Assembly (NCBI RefSeq): GCF_019097595.1
Contig: NC_080711.1
Coordinates: forward strand, 8,192,428-8,256,427
Direction: 5' to 3'
DNA: 64,000 bases
Source of the DNA: Hemibagrus wyckioides
Lineage: Eukaryota; Chordata; Actinopteri; Siluriformes; Bagridae
The translations under genes and the position numbers were made by a program. The first letter of the stretch is position 1, and every line of letters starts with the position of its first letter. Below are positions 25,640 to 40,600 of this stretch, one piece after another. The notes under the pieces were generated by a model. The model did no database searches. It was not told the origin of the DNA and was given only the letters and a program-made list of their open reading frames with translations.

Positions 25640-27630
25640 CGGATGGGCATTGCCCCCGCTTACACAGTCTCTGTCACGTAATTACATGCAACGGCATATT
25701 CACAAATTAGTAGACAGGTAACTGTAACCTTTATTACCAGCTGTCCTCTTCTGTTCTGTCCCACTTTCCAACACACATGCAAACAGGTTATAGAGGTGAG
25801 GGTAAGACGTATAGGTCAAACACTGGCAAAAAAATAGAGAAATTCAGATGGGCATTCAAGATCTGAGGAAAGAATTAAGAAAACAAAATACATTTCAGTG
25901 AAGCTACTGGTCAGTGAGAGGTGTCTGAGTCTGAGGTTGCTGAATATGAAAAAAGAAAAGTTTATTCTTTTTAAGAAGCCTCAAAAATTTTGACCAATAC
26001 ATTTGTCTTATGCAATACCTATGTCACATCTAGCTCTGTATTCCTTGTCACCACAGACTCCATCCGCACATTGTCCTTCCCACTGTGATGATTTCTAGCT
26101 TATCCAGGTAAGTTTGCACTTAGTTTAAGCAAACTCTGTTTTTCTTTTTGTCTAAGCAAGGTGGATTGGTTTTTAGTGTGTTCATCGCTATGCTCTGGAG
26201 CTCGTTTTCTTGTTTTATTCTGGGTAAGAAAACTCAAACCCAATTTGGAACAACAAGCTATTGAGCAAAATGATAGAAATCTGAGACGCCAAAGTAAACC
26301 CTTTAGTATTTGTAGCGATGGCTTCACATAGAGCTCTGAGTAATATGAGAAGGGAAAGAACTTTTAAGGAGAGACACAATCCTTGATGACCTCTGTACTT
26401 TATGTACACGTCCACCATGAGCAATCAATGTATCAGGGTTGAAACCTGGGCTGTTTGAGAAATGTTTGATAATTATGGTCATAAAACCTTTAAACCTGGG
26501 TTGGATTTGTTATTTATGCAAGATTTTATGATTCTTTTATTCACGATTCTGAGCACCCCTCCATAATTTATCTGGTTTTGACTTTCTAAGTTTCCTGATG
26601 TTGGTCCACTTTTGCCTTTTAGTATTATGTATGGCTGGTGATGATGACGTCTAGCTTGTTCCTGACCATAAAAATATCTGCATCTGGCTACGACTTACTG
26701 AATTTAATGTCATCATGCAGGCTTATATAGATAGTTCACACACGTGATTTTTATAAAACGTGATAAAAGTCAATAACAGGCAGAAAATTGATATTATTTT
26801 CAAACCGGTGGGTAGTTATGTGATCAAAGGTTTTTGTAATAAATTTTAGTACTTCAATAGGTGAGCCTGCTTATTTCATATTTTAAAAAAACATTTTTGT
26901 TTGCCCTATAAACCTTGACATCCAGTCTTTGTGGTTCCACTTGAGCTTGCACCTGTTACTCAACTATAAGACTGTTGAGCTGATAAAGATGTGCCTCTGA
27001 TTCCCATTTATAAATTATTCATTGACACAAAACCCTATCACTTATATTTAGTAGTACGAGATCGCCCCCCAAAAAAATCCAAATTAAGAATCTGGAATTT
27101 TCTGGTTGTTAAAACATTCAATTTAAATGAACTTTAAGCACACCTTTAAGATCAGATGTATTTTACGTAGTGTACGCCACAATAAAGGTGATACTGATGG
27201 TTGTTTTATGGCATATGGCAATGGGATGAATCGTGTTTCTCTCAAGCACGAAGCTTTTTTCAGAATGTTAAAAGCATTTCAACAATTTTGACAAAAAATT
27301 GTTGACTGACATTTAAATAATTGTAGGAGTATTTGGAAAATTTCCACTCATTCACTTCTCTTTCGAACTATTACAAAAATACAATTTGCAGTTTTTCCTG
27401 CCACAATTTTTTCTTGTTTACCAATGCTTTGCAAGAGATTCTTAATTATTTTTAGTTCTGCGTTACCCGTCAAACCTTCATATCTCCACATATCATTTCT
27501 CAAATCACCCACTAGCAGTTACAACAATGTTGACAAGAATTAAGACAGAAAAATGTATACACTATAATTTTCTAAGAATTACTTCGACTGAGGATTCTGT
27601 TATGGTTCTATTACCCTAAGGGCTCTAAGT
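25640..27630. other. Intergenic DNA, no gene seen
   Basis: AT-rich with short meaningless open frames. No repeat family is confidently recognised. Confidence 0.55.
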
Positions 27631-27639
27631 TTTACATTT

Positions 27640-27768
27640 CTGGCATATGCCCTTATCCAAAGCGACTGACATTTTATCCCATTTTTATACAAGTGAGCAA
27701 TAGAGGGTTCAAACTCACAACCTTTTGATCAGTCCGATGTCTTAGCCACTAAGCTACCACATCCCACA
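27640..27768 (-). repeat. tRNA-derived SINE, minus orientation
   Basis: On the minus strand it has a tRNA-like head ('gtggtagcttagtggcta', like an A box; 'gagtttgaaccc', like a B box). Its body ends with the complement of 'gcccttatccaaagcgact'. The same family recurs at 50.57 kb and, split in two, at 59.02-59.97 kb. Confidence 0.7.
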
Positions 27769-29682
<1,914 letters not shown>

Positions 29683-29700
29683 CTTAAATAAAAGTTACTA

Positions 29701-29850
29701 TTTTATCCCTAATGAGCAAGAGCAAGCCTGCAGCGACGGTGGCAAGGAAAAACTGTCCCTATCCCTGTGATGATAGGAAAAAGAAACCTTGAGAGGAACC
29801 AGACACAGAAGGGAACCCATCCTCATTTTGGGTGACAGTAAATAATGTTA
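29701..29850 (+). repeat. Dispersed repeat, second copy
   Basis: Second copy of the family at 10996-11130, sharing the same ordered blocks, including 'ttgagaggaaccaga' and 'cccatcctcat'. The class is unknown. Confidence 0.55.
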
Positions 29851-31331
29851 ATGTTGATAATGTCCTTTCTACAGCAGCAACCAAGGGTCCAATAATTGTA
29901 TCCAAATCCATCAGAAACTTTCCGAAATCATGAATTACTCCGTATCAGCACTGACGTCTAAAACTATTATTAATGTCCATATAATTAAAACTTTAATAAA
30001 ACCCCAACACCACCAAGATATTACTTCATTGTGTAGACATCTCTGTATCTATCTGAAACTGTTTTGACTAGTTTAGTCTTATCCTTTAAATGGTGTTTCA
30101 TCTTCTGTATGAAATCATTACCATTCCAGCTCCTGTCACCGTAGAGTTGCTTGAATAACAATTTTTATTTGCATTAGCTTGCACATTTCTTTTACTAGAT
30201 AATTGCTAGTTTGCCATCTACCACAAACACTGACCTCTATCACCCTCTCATTTGTAGTAAATCACCTTTGTGGCATTTTTAAGCCAATTTTTTCTCCTCT
30301 CTAATTGCCACTATCATTAAAAGTACATAGGTTATTTCGTTTATGTTTACAGAGAGTTAGCTGGCAGTAATTACTTGGCTAGATTTTGCTAACTGCAACA
30401 ATAAAACACACAGGTTACTTTATTTAAAATGTCATTGTGTAGTCTGCACTCTACTGATCACGAATGCTTACTGGCTGTTAAAGTTTTCTGAGCCATAGAA
30501 GCTTTCTCTCCATTTTACTAGCTAATGTAAACCTCAGTCATAGTTTTAGTAATAGGCTGAAATAAACTAATCAGTCAATTCACTACAAGCTGTTTGTGAA
30601 CTATTTATTAACAGGAGATGATTTTCTAGCTGTTGAGCAGCTGTGCCATGAGTCCGTGCTCTAAAATCCACCATAATAACATGTGCATCACAAACTGCCA
30701 TATTACTACAGCCATTACACAACTAAGACAAATAATATTCTTTGTCAAATACACATATTAGATACACATATTACCCATCCTTATGCTTGTTCTCACACAC
30801 ACACACACACACACAGAGAAGCTCATGTAAAGATGTGAAATATCACAGAGAGCTGTAAAGGAAATCAATACAGATAGTTGTGTGAAGAAAAGCAAGCACA
30901 CACAATCGCAAACACACTGTCATCAGTTATACATCTGTTATAAAGCTAATCTACACTAACACGGACACCATACTGAGGAAAGGCAAACACACATGTATTG
31001 TGTGAACCTTTAAACAGTCATCCAGCTTGTCCTGCTGCAAATGAAGTTCTTGCTACTTAGTAAAATCTTAAGGTCTTTATAGCCACCTTTTTTGTTAATT
31101 CGGCAAATGTAGTAACAAAGACCCAATGATAAACAGTGATTCGGCCAGGTCAAGTGTTCACTGTCAAGATGGCTGGTATGATAAATGGTAGCAGTAAGCT
31201 CTGGAAGTAATGGAATCATTATGAATGAAATCGAACAGATAGATCCTTTAATGCCCCTTCACCTCACTACCCAATATCTCCAGCATAATTCCAGCACATG
31301 CTGATGGCAGTAACTAAGCAACAGGCTGGAG

Positions 31332-31403
<72 letters not shown>

Positions 31404-31693
31404 AATTCAGTGAATGAGAGAGAGAGAGAACTGATAGAGAAAGAAGCGATTGTCTAGTGTTGCAATTTTGGCAGTAACGCAACTCATCCCCTATTGTACA
31501 AAACCATCCCAGCAAGCCTGGTTCGCTAACAGCAAGCAATGCATCTGATTATTAGATGCTAATTATTATTATGCTGCACATATTTCTTTTTATTGGTCTT
31601 TTGTTTCGTAACTTAGCACAATGTGAGATTCAACATGAAAGATGATTTAGTCATACTGCATACATACTTGGCTTTAAGAGTCTATACATTTAC

Positions 31694-31725
<32 letters not shown>

Positions 31726-33095
31726 ACATCCCACAAAAGATGATCATTCATTCATTGATTCTGCTTTCCTTGGTTGGAGTCAATGCAGCAACAGCCTGAG
31801 AATGTCAGCCCAGATATCCCAGATTCGAGCTCCTCCAGGTCAGTATTGAAATATAATCTCTCCAGAAGGTCCTGTGTGTTCTGTGGGGCCTCCATCCAGT
31901 GGGACATGCTTGATACAGTTCTAGCAGATAATGACCAGGTGCATTTTTGTGAGTTTTCTAAACCAGTTACTAGCTCCTCTCTATTTGGGTAAGCAGTGGT
32001 TCTTCTACATGGTTCTCTTGGATGGCTGAGGTCATCACCTTATCACACCCAGCAACCAACCATAAAAGAAACCTCATTTAAGCTGCCTGAAATAATGACT
32101 TTGGCTCAACACCCACAGCAATGTCAGTATAGGGACGTAGATTAATGGTGAACAGTGAGTTTTGTCTGGCACCACCAGATACCAGTCTTCAACACCAGAT
32201 ACCAGTACAGCAGTGTCGCTCCCCTAACCAGAACAGAGCATCCCTCAATTTCTCAGAGAAAACCATGACTCTAGACATTAATTTCTGCTGCTTTATGCTT
32301 AGCTTAGATTTGGCAACAACAGGGATCTTGTCTCTATCACCACATACAGGATAGAGACACCTTTCCATCCTTTATATTCTGTCCATGAAAACTGCAAACA
32401 TGAGATAGAGTCATCTTTCCAGAACCCTGACATAAACCTTCCCAGAGAAGAGTCTGATTCCTCTCTAACTGGAACACATATCATGGTCATCTTAAAAAAA
32501 ATAAAAAAAAACAGACACCACTATTCCAGTTTGCCTGTCCAAAGATACTGTGCCATGCAACATTGCAACATCTCCATGCAACATTGAAGAGGATAGTTAA
32601 TCACAAAACCAAAGCTTGTCCAGTACCTTCAGTGTCTCGTGTAGAATCTCATCCACCCCTGCAGTCTTGCCAGTATTTCTAACCTCAGACACAGAGTGGA
32701 CTTGTGTACTGCTGGTCAAACCATTTGAGATTTCTGGTACTGCTTTTTCTGGCACTGATTTTCCACTCAGTGAAGGAGTTCCTCAGTATCTTCAGTTGAG
32801 GTCACACTCCTGTGAAATTGATCAGCAGAGCATGCACATTGGTCTGATCTCCCTTTTCTATGTTTCAATTATTGAGGCCATATGAAAGTATTTTTCTGTA
32901 GCTTCTAAAAGCACATCCTATGCCAGAGCTTACACTTTTACACCTTTCTGACTCTCTTGTACTTCTCAAGATCTTCAACTTGACAGCTTCTCACAGCACA
33001 GATCATTCTATGGTTGCAACCATGAAAGAATATTATCTAATTATCTAATATTATCTATTATCAATCAAATGTTTTTTAGATGGTCAAATTCCTGT
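29851..33095. other. Intergenic DNA with GT repeat
   Basis: A long GT run lies at about 31337-31402 and a T run near 31693-31714. The stretch 31770-33000 is less AT-rich and has several short frames. One part ('agaatctcatccacccctgc', near 32643) resembles the antisense of a LINE reverse-transcriptase region, but no frame holds recognisable motifs, so I leave it unclassified. Confidence 0.45.
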
Positions 33096-33099
33096 CAGT

Positions 33100-33312
33100 T
33101 GTACATTCGGGATTGCCAGCTCTGGGGTATTGATCAGAGGGTGAGGGTTCAAGCCCCAGCACCACCAAGCTGACACTGTTGGGCCCTTGAGCAAGGCCCT
33201 TAACCCTTTCTGCTCCAGGGGCACTGCATCATGGCTGACCCTGCACTCTGACCCCAACTTCCAAAGCTGGGATAAGCGAAGAAAGATTTTCACTGTGGTG
33301 TAATGTATATGT
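33100..33312 (+). repeat. tRNA-derived SINE, fullest copy in window
   Basis: Contains a B-box-like 'gggttcaagcccc' at about 33148, then 'tgttgggcccttgagcaagg', 'cccttaaccctttctgctcc', 'catggctgaccctgcactct' and an AT-rich tail. It is the fullest copy of the family also seen at 2.55 and 17.04 kb. The central block is shared with the SINE family at 27.6, 50.6 and 59 kb, so the two families have related bodies but different tails. Confidence 0.7.
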
Positions 33313-34970
33313 TACAAAAACATCTTCTTCATGTCCATGTCCATGAAAGGTTTCCACCATGATATGCTTGTCCTCTTTCCTATTCTCTTTCTGTTGAGGA
33401 AGTTGATCCTAGATGCCAAGTATAGAACTGTAATGCTTTGTTTTAGCTAGGTCTGATATTGTTAAATCTGATCCATTAAAAGATGAGTTAATTCACATCT
33501 TGAGTGATAGTGATTCTAGTGTTTCGCATATTATTAAGACTCATGAAGAATCAAAGGTATGCTGTGAACACAGTACAAAGATCTAATTTCATTACTTTAC
33601 AAATTCTTAACCTGTTGTGATGTCTTAAACTTTCAAACTTAAGGGTGAGATAGTGAGGTTTTTACAAGGATCAGATCAGGATAAAGCAGTGGGAGGAGAG
33701 GGCACAGGCCAAGATTGGGGATCTCGGCATTGTCCTCCCTCCCTGCCCTACAAAGAAGGTCACTCTGCCTTCCTGCCCAGCTCATCCAGTTTTGTCCCCT
33801 ATGGATAATTGCTCCCCAGACCACCAGAGGGCACCCTCACTCCTTTTTTAGATCTCTTCTTTAGTTGCCCGCCTTGCTTCATGTGTTTGTGCACACCTGA
33901 TGTGTGTTTCCCATATTAGTGAATGTATTTAAGTTCTGTGTTTTTCGCTCTGTAATCGTGGTTGTGTCTTGTTTCTACAAGTAATTTCTGGTTTCATAAT
34001 GGGTTTTCTTTGTCTTGTCTCGAGTCTAGTTCTTTGTTTTAGTTTTATAGTGTTTAGTTCTTTTCCTGCTGTTTGATCATCCTGATTGTTTTTCCATAAA
34101 AGATTTTTACAAATGCATCTGACCACAAATATTTCATGCATTCTCATGCCTAGTACTGATTCCCAGGCAGATGTCAGCTCTTAGTTGCCTGTACATAGGT
34201 TCTAGGTGTATATTGGCAGTCCTCTTCCTTTTTCTGTTTGTTTACTTAGTGAGAAAATACAAATTGTGAATCAACCTTGCATGGTATCTACTTAGACTCT
34301 ACAGACAAATCACCAAAATATTTTCTATGAAGTAGAAGAAACCATCTCAATTAGTGATCTCTTAAATTTCACTGTGTTTGCTAATAGATCTACATATATA
34401 TTTGCCCTGGATAATTGGTTTTCAGCCAAGCATCAGAGCCTAATGAAAATGACACAGAAATACACCAGAGTACAAAATGTTCCAGGCAGAATCAGGTAGA
34501 ATACAGCTGCTACAGAATATCAGGATCAGTCAATTGGGTCCAGAGAGCAACAGGAGCAAAAACAAAAGAACTGTATCAGGCTCAGGTATCACCGCATGGC
34601 AAAGAGAGAGAGAAAACGCGAACAGATTATTAGTTATGCACATAGTGGTATAAATGAGTGTATGTACACAGTTCCAGTTCTTTAGTTTTTGCTATACTCT
34701 AAAAATATTTGTGTTTGAGGTCAAAAGATGAATCATTTTCTGATATTCACATCTAGTTGTGTGAATATTACAACTAACGCAACCCTATTGTTTGAACCCA
34801 ATCTTTTTTTTAAATGATCAGTAATATTGGTGACCAGCGAGTGTTTTTCATGTTGCCCAGTTCTGTCCTGTTAGACTGCTTGTTAACTAATATCTCCACT
34901 CTAATGTCTACTCATGGTTTGACCTCTGAATTTCACCTGTAAATTTGCATACCACAAGATGCAAACCACC
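33313..34970. other. Intergenic DNA, possible retroelement 3' debris
   Basis: The part 33840-34110 is T-rich with features of a retroelement untranslated region ('tgtgcacacctgatgtg', 'tatttaagttctgtg'), but no termini or reverse transcriptase are present. No supported gene. Confidence 0.4.
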
Positions 34971-34974
34971 AGTA

Positions 34975-35640
34975 GACCAGAAGGCCAGATTGGAATTGAC
35001 AAAGGTTTACCAAAATGAACCTCTAATAAGGTGGTGAAAAGGCCAAAGGGTGGAGAAAGAAAGGATCACCGGTCAAACGCTGAGGAGGTAGTACCATGGC
35101 TTGGGCTTGCATGGCTGCATCTGGAAGAGCCTCACTAATCATTATTGATGAACCCATAATGGTGACAGCAGAATGATTTCAGAAGTCTACAGAAACATTG
35201 TGCCTGCCAATTTACAGAGAAACACATCCAATCTAATGGGAGGAACTTCATCATGCAGCAATCATGTAACACAATGTCCTGAAACACACTGCCAAGACAA
35301 CAAAGAACTTCATCGAGAGAAAAGGTGAAAGGTTTTAGACTGGCCAAGTCAATCACCAGACCTTAACCCAATTGTACGGTACAATTGATCATCCATTTCA
35401 CCTCCTGAAGAGGAGACTGAATAGAGAAACCTTTCTCTAAAACAACTGAAAGAAGTCTGGGGAAAGGCATCACAAAAAAAGAAAGCAGAAGCTTGGTGAT
35501 GCCACTGGGTTGCTGATTTGATGCAGTTATCACAAGCAAAGGATATGCAACCAAATAGTACATTTTCTTGACATTAATTTACTTTAAGTCTATCAGTTCT
35601 TATATTTTTGCTCACTTATTTGGATGGTGTGTCACCGAAG
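34975..35640 (+). mobile_element. Ancient Tc1-like remnant
   Basis: The order of blocks matches a Tc1 transposon: 'atggcttgggcttgcatg' near 35096, then near 35340 the coding block for '[12 protein letters not shown]' ('gactggccaagtcaatc'), then a 3' end with 'gctcacttatttggatg'. Frames are destroyed by indels and stops. It is older than the 17-19 kb pair and belongs to a different subfamily. Confidence 0.6.
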
Positions 35641-35744
35641 GTGCCCTGTTCTAAGTTGTTTAATTTAGATGCAAATATCAGGAAATCAATGCTGAAATCT
35701 GTTATCTCATGTTCATCAGTGAGCTCAGTTTGTCTCGTCTTCTT

Positions 35745-35960
35745 ATAGGGAAGGGTCATTATTCTGAATGATCGCCTTTATGCTATGGTGAAACATTTCT
35801 ATCCTGAAAGGAGGGGTCTCTTCCAGCATGACACCATGGCTCAATGGATGATTTGTGGAGGATGAGGATCAAATGAAATGAAGAAAATTACCTTCACAGT
35901 CATGAGATCTCAACCCAATTGAACACCTATAGGAGATTTTGGAGCAGTGATGTATTTCAT
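35745..35960 (+). mobile_element. Second ancient Tc1-like remnant
   Basis: Contains 'ctcttccagcatgacacc' (second catalytic Asp region) and, near 35905, 'gatctcaacccaattgaaca' (the DLNPIE block with the catalytic Glu). About 100 bp between them is reduced or diverged. It is separate from the remnant ending at 35640. Confidence 0.58.
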
Positions 35961-37463
35961 GTTTTAGATGTATTACTTTCATTGACTTCTATGCTTTATA
36001 CCAAGACACACTGTAGCTTTTCTGGAGACTTGTATATTTGTCTTGAACCTTACTAATTCACTTGTTTTTTTCCTCCCTTTAATTTGTCATCCATTTAGCA
36101 TTTCCGTGAGGACTGGAAAAAAGCAGAAAGTGATTAACTTTTGATACATTTGTCCTCACTTGTCCACACATTTAAAATAAATTGATCCATTAACATGATA
36201 AATAATTCTCTAGTGAATAGACCATTGGAAGGCAAATAAGATCAAGTTTATGAATTTATGGCACACGTTATGAGAATTTCAAATTGTGTTTGGAGCCAAA
36301 AAATTGTAAAATTGTACACAGACAAATTTAAGGTTTTTAAGTGCATTTTGAATTAGAACAGAAATAGCCCAGATGCAAGCAAGCATGTCTAATAGCTGTG
36401 TTGCATTTAAAAGTAAACTAAAAGTAGGCCATCTGGACCAAATCATACCAGTGGTCTAATCACTGCTGAGTTGTGGCTGTGTTCTGGCAGACAGATTCCC
36501 ATGAGTTCATCACAACACTGAAAGTAATTTACATAGACCAGCACTGAGCCAGTGCTCCATTTTCTACCTTAGAAACGTCACAGAAAAAGCTAAAGGAAGA
36601 TATCACAAGGGAAAGAGACATGCTCATATGATCCAATGTTTTAGTCATGATGATATATGCAGGCTTTTATTCTTGCCCTTCCTGTGTGAACACTTCTCTG
36701 TTACAGGTACTGAACAATATAGAGAGGGCTGGAAAATTCTCTTTCTTTACAGACTGATTCACCACCACCATCCTGTGGTGAAGCATCCAGGTAACATAGA
36801 TTAGACCATGAAACTGACTGAGCACAGTGCCAGAATAGTTTTGTCACAGTGCCATAGTGCTACCAAAATAGGCCATATACAGAGTGAACAAACAAAAGTT
36901 CAGATGACGGTCAAGATAAACATCAGAAACTCATTTTCAGAGTGATAAGTGGAATATTTCATGCACACCAGTAATGAAGCATTTCCTGCATCAGAATCCT
37001 TTGATTATTATTTTTGTTACTCTATCAAAAATAAAGTATTTGTATTCTCTTAGATTATTTGTGATCTCTCTTTCTCTCTTCCCGTGTCTCTCTCTCTCTC
37101 TTCTTTTCTCTTTTTCTCTATCACAGGATTAGAATGAAAAAGAAATGGTTTGTCTCTTCATTTCAAGCATCTTGTTTATATTTTTCCAGTCAAGCTCCAG
37201 TTCCCTCTGGAACGGAGGCTGGAGCTGCTCAGCTTTTTGCCACTTTTCCCTAAAAGGAAACTCAAGAAGCACATGTAGTTTAAACACAGGGGTGGAGTCA
37301 GCTGGGGAATGGGAGGGCATATCTGTCTTTTCACAGCATTTGTAAATGATGATAATTTCAAACTGCCCCTTTAACTGGAAAAAAAAATAAGTTTCTACAT
37401 GGTGAGGTGAAGTCAGTAGTTTCACCCGCCCTTTCTGTCATGCATGAGCTTTAGCCCTAAAGA
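35961..37463. other. Intergenic and upstream flank of itgb3
   Basis: AT-rich, with a CT-rich tract at about 37068-37120. The segment 37180-37330 is less AT-rich and close to the itgb3 start, so it may hold promoter elements. No TATA box or specific factor site is convincing. No supported gene. Confidence 0.45.
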
Positions 37464-37577
37464 ATGAGGAAAAAGTGTACCTCCTGCTCATTACTCTGCT
37501 CACACACACATACACACACACACACACACAGAGGAAGCGAACAAGGTGGCACAGCCTCAACATCTCTGGTCTCTCAA
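37464..37577 (+). other. itgb3: itgb3 5' leader with AC repeat
   Basis: Likely 5' UTR. An AC dinucleotide run at 37501-37530 ends 47 bp before the start codon. An in-frame ATG lies at 37464, 38 codons upstream, but translation from it would place a Cys/His-Thr-rich repeat peptide ahead of a good signal peptide. I therefore prefer 37578 as the start. Confidence 0.5.
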
Positions 37578-37644
37578 ATGGGGATGTTTTTGCCTCATAT
37601 TTGGACAGTATTGGCTGTTCTAACAGTACTTTGTACAGTTTCAG
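37578..37644 (+). CDS. itgb3: itgb3 exon 1: signal peptide
   Basis: Encodes 22 residues plus one base, starting 'MGMFLPH' with a hydrophobic core 'VLAVLTVLC'. The donor is 'tcag|gtaagt'. A second ATG two codons later has a purine at -3 and could also be used. Confidence 0.9.
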
Positions 37645-40600
37645 GTAAGTTTCCTTTATTGTCTTTATTTCTTAGCCATTCTTTTGAAGATTGAGTAAAG
37701 TTATTGTTTACTGGGATGGTGCCAGTTGACATTATAATTCAATTATTAACAGAAACATCCATATAAAGTTATTCCATCTGTGTGTTGGTATAAATATGTT
37801 TATAAAATGTTTGTTTATTAATAGAACTAAACTTTATTTTACTGAGATATCCTTGAGATATGTGATGTTAAGATTATTAAGTAGATTAATCCAGTTTTAA
37901 TTCCTAAATCAGAAAGTGCTGTTGTGGACTAAAATGGAAAGAAAATATATTTGAGAACATAAAGACACCAAACAAGCATGCCTGATGCTGATAATGATCT
38001 CAGGCATGATGTATACATGTCTGTGCTTCTCTTTGGCTTCTGGGGGCATGACTAAACATGTAACAGTGAGGTAATTTCATGCCCTAAGGCTAATGAGACA
38101 AGAGCAATAAACTTAAGACTAGAAGGAGAAAGAGAGTCAGGAAAAGGGGCAGAATTGTTTTACTTTCTTTATGTGTGTGTGTTTTATATGTCCTTAGGCT
38201 CAAACATATGTACCTCCAGAGGTGTTGGAACCTGCAAAGAATGTTTGTCCATTCATCCATCTTGCAGTTGGTGCTCTCAGAAAGTTAGTAAAAACTTGCA
38301 TACTATCAATGCACACTTGTGAAAAGACATGAAAATATGTTCATTAGCAAAGCGCCTTTTTGTGTCATGGTGATAAAACGTGTTTTAAAAAAGTGCGAGA
38401 GGCGAAAAACATCCAAGAGAATGTGTGTTAAATCAATGTTCAGTCAGATTGCCGATCATCTGTGACATCATTAACGTCACATCTTTGAGATTCTTAAACA
38501 GGAACAGTACTTATTCAGTTCCGTTGTATACAGATTATTGTTATTGTTTACTGTGCATGGAAACAATATTGAAAATCTCTCAAATTGTTAATCTGAGAAC
38601 TAAGACTAAAGTCTCTGTCTGAATCTTTTGGTGCTTTACAACAGTGTAGACAGCTAGGTCTCATTTCATAGTGAGACGGCAACATCAGGAAAGAAAAAAA
38701 CGTGTCCTTTTTACACTGCTGTAAAGCCTTAAAAGATTCTCGCAACATATAAACAGCTGATTTTGGACATGTTTGAGAGCTACAGTGTTAAGGTTATAAT
38801 GTATTAAATTTGTTCAAACACAATCAACACAAATAGTAAGGAATAAATTTTTTATTTGTTTGTTGAAATGTAAATTTGCTAAGCTGTGAAATAACTTATT
38901 GCTTATTGAATGCATTGAAGCTGCAAGTTGTCCGTTTCCTGTTGTGTGATGGTTTTAACACATTTGTCATATGCAGTGGTGTAAAGTAACGAAGTAGAAT
39001 TAGTTACAGTACTTAGGTATTTCTTGAGAGTTTTTGTAGTTTGCTTGAGTTTTCATATTTCTGTCAACTTTTACTTCACTATTTTTTTAAAACAAATTCT
39101 ATACTTTTCCCCCGATACATTTTCTGTTCGGCATTTTCGTTACTTACTACAAAAACAAAACCTGCGTCCAAATTTGCAGTAAAGGAAGTTTGTGGTTAGT
39201 GATGACTTTAGGCTATGTCCACACGTAGCTGGGTATTTTTAAAAAAAGGAGATTTTCTACTTCGTTTTTTTTATTATTCTGTCCACACGACCTACATGTT
39301 AAAAACGCCCTGTTAAGTGCTGTCAGGAGCATGCCTAGCCAATCAGAAGCCTAGACAAAACTTTATTACCGGTTCCGGTAATTTAACAACAATGGCGCAT
39401 CGCGGGAAACATTGTAGAATGTAGAAGTCCGACCGGGTCTCGTCCATAACCGCCATCACTGTGTGCGTTCTCGGAGTTTTGTATGCAGCACCAGTGAGCT
39501 CCGTATTAAATTCCGACACCTCTGTTCATTAGCGTAACGTGTGAGTAACTGCGCGTGTATGTGCAAGCATGTAAAAAGTCCAGTAAGCAACGTTAACACA
39601 CTCACTAGTTCACGTAAGTCTGCTATTGCACAAAATATCTTCATAAACAAAGCTGACATCAAATCAAGGAGACCGGCACACAGACAATGATGTCAATTCG
39701 TCAAAATCTCCATTTCCCCTGTCCACACAACACCACTGAAAACTGAGTTTTGGAAAATCTTCACTTTGGAAGGAGTTTTCCAAAAGCTTCGTTTTCAACT
39801 ATCTCAAACTGCATTAGCATGTGGACGAAAGGTCAAAACAGAGAAAAATCTCCCTTCTTAAAAATACCCGGCTATTTGTGGACATGGCCTTAGTTACAAA
39901 TGCACATGTATGGAAACACTGATACTGTACACTTCATTACAATACAGTTCTAAAGGCCTCCTCTTTCTTTCATGCAAGTCTTATTTTTTTGGTGGTGCAC
40001 TCATTGAGAAGTTTAAGAAAGAAAGCACTACAGAATAAAATTCTCCAAATTATTAGTCTTGCTTTTTTATTAATTTACTTCTACTTTTACTTTCCATACT
40101 TGAATACATTCATGAAAATACTACTTTTGATACTTAGTACAGTTTATGTCAGATACTTTAAGACTTTTACTCAAGTAGAATTATAATGGTTGACTTTAAC
40201 TTTTACTTGAGTCATTTTCTAACAAAATACCTGTACTTTTACTCAAGTGTGCCTTTATACAACACTGGTCATATGATTGTGAACAGTATTCATAACTGTA
40301 AAGTTCCTGTAAGCAAACTAATGTCTAGCGATGTTTTTTTCTCTAGATAGATAGATCCCAAAGGGAAATTCGCAGTTTCCAGCAGTATCCACAAACACAC
40401 ATAATAGATAAAATAGGAAGGAATTTAACAAACTACTAAAATACCCAAATTAGGGTACAAAAATATAACAAAAAATATATCAAATAACAAAATATAGAAT
40501 ATAACAAAAATATATCAAATAACAAAATATAAAATATTACAAAATATAGCAGAATATAACAATATAAGAAAATATATCAAAAAAATTCTAAATACAGAGA

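Noticed and set aside
27640..27768. tRNA-like A and B boxes as a functional tRNA gene
   Set aside because: The boxes belong to the head of a SINE that continues into a non-tRNA body; no cloverleaf with a plausible anticodon arm is preserved.
31770..33000. Possible LINE or gene exons in a less AT-rich patch
   Set aside because: Only one short block hints at an antisense reverse transcriptase; no frame carries RT or endonuclease motifs and no splice sites support exons.
37464..37577. Upstream in-frame ATG as the itgb3 start
   Set aside because: It would add 38 residues including a translated AC repeat before a good signal peptide. The 37578 start gives a normal N-terminus and the 788-residue family length.
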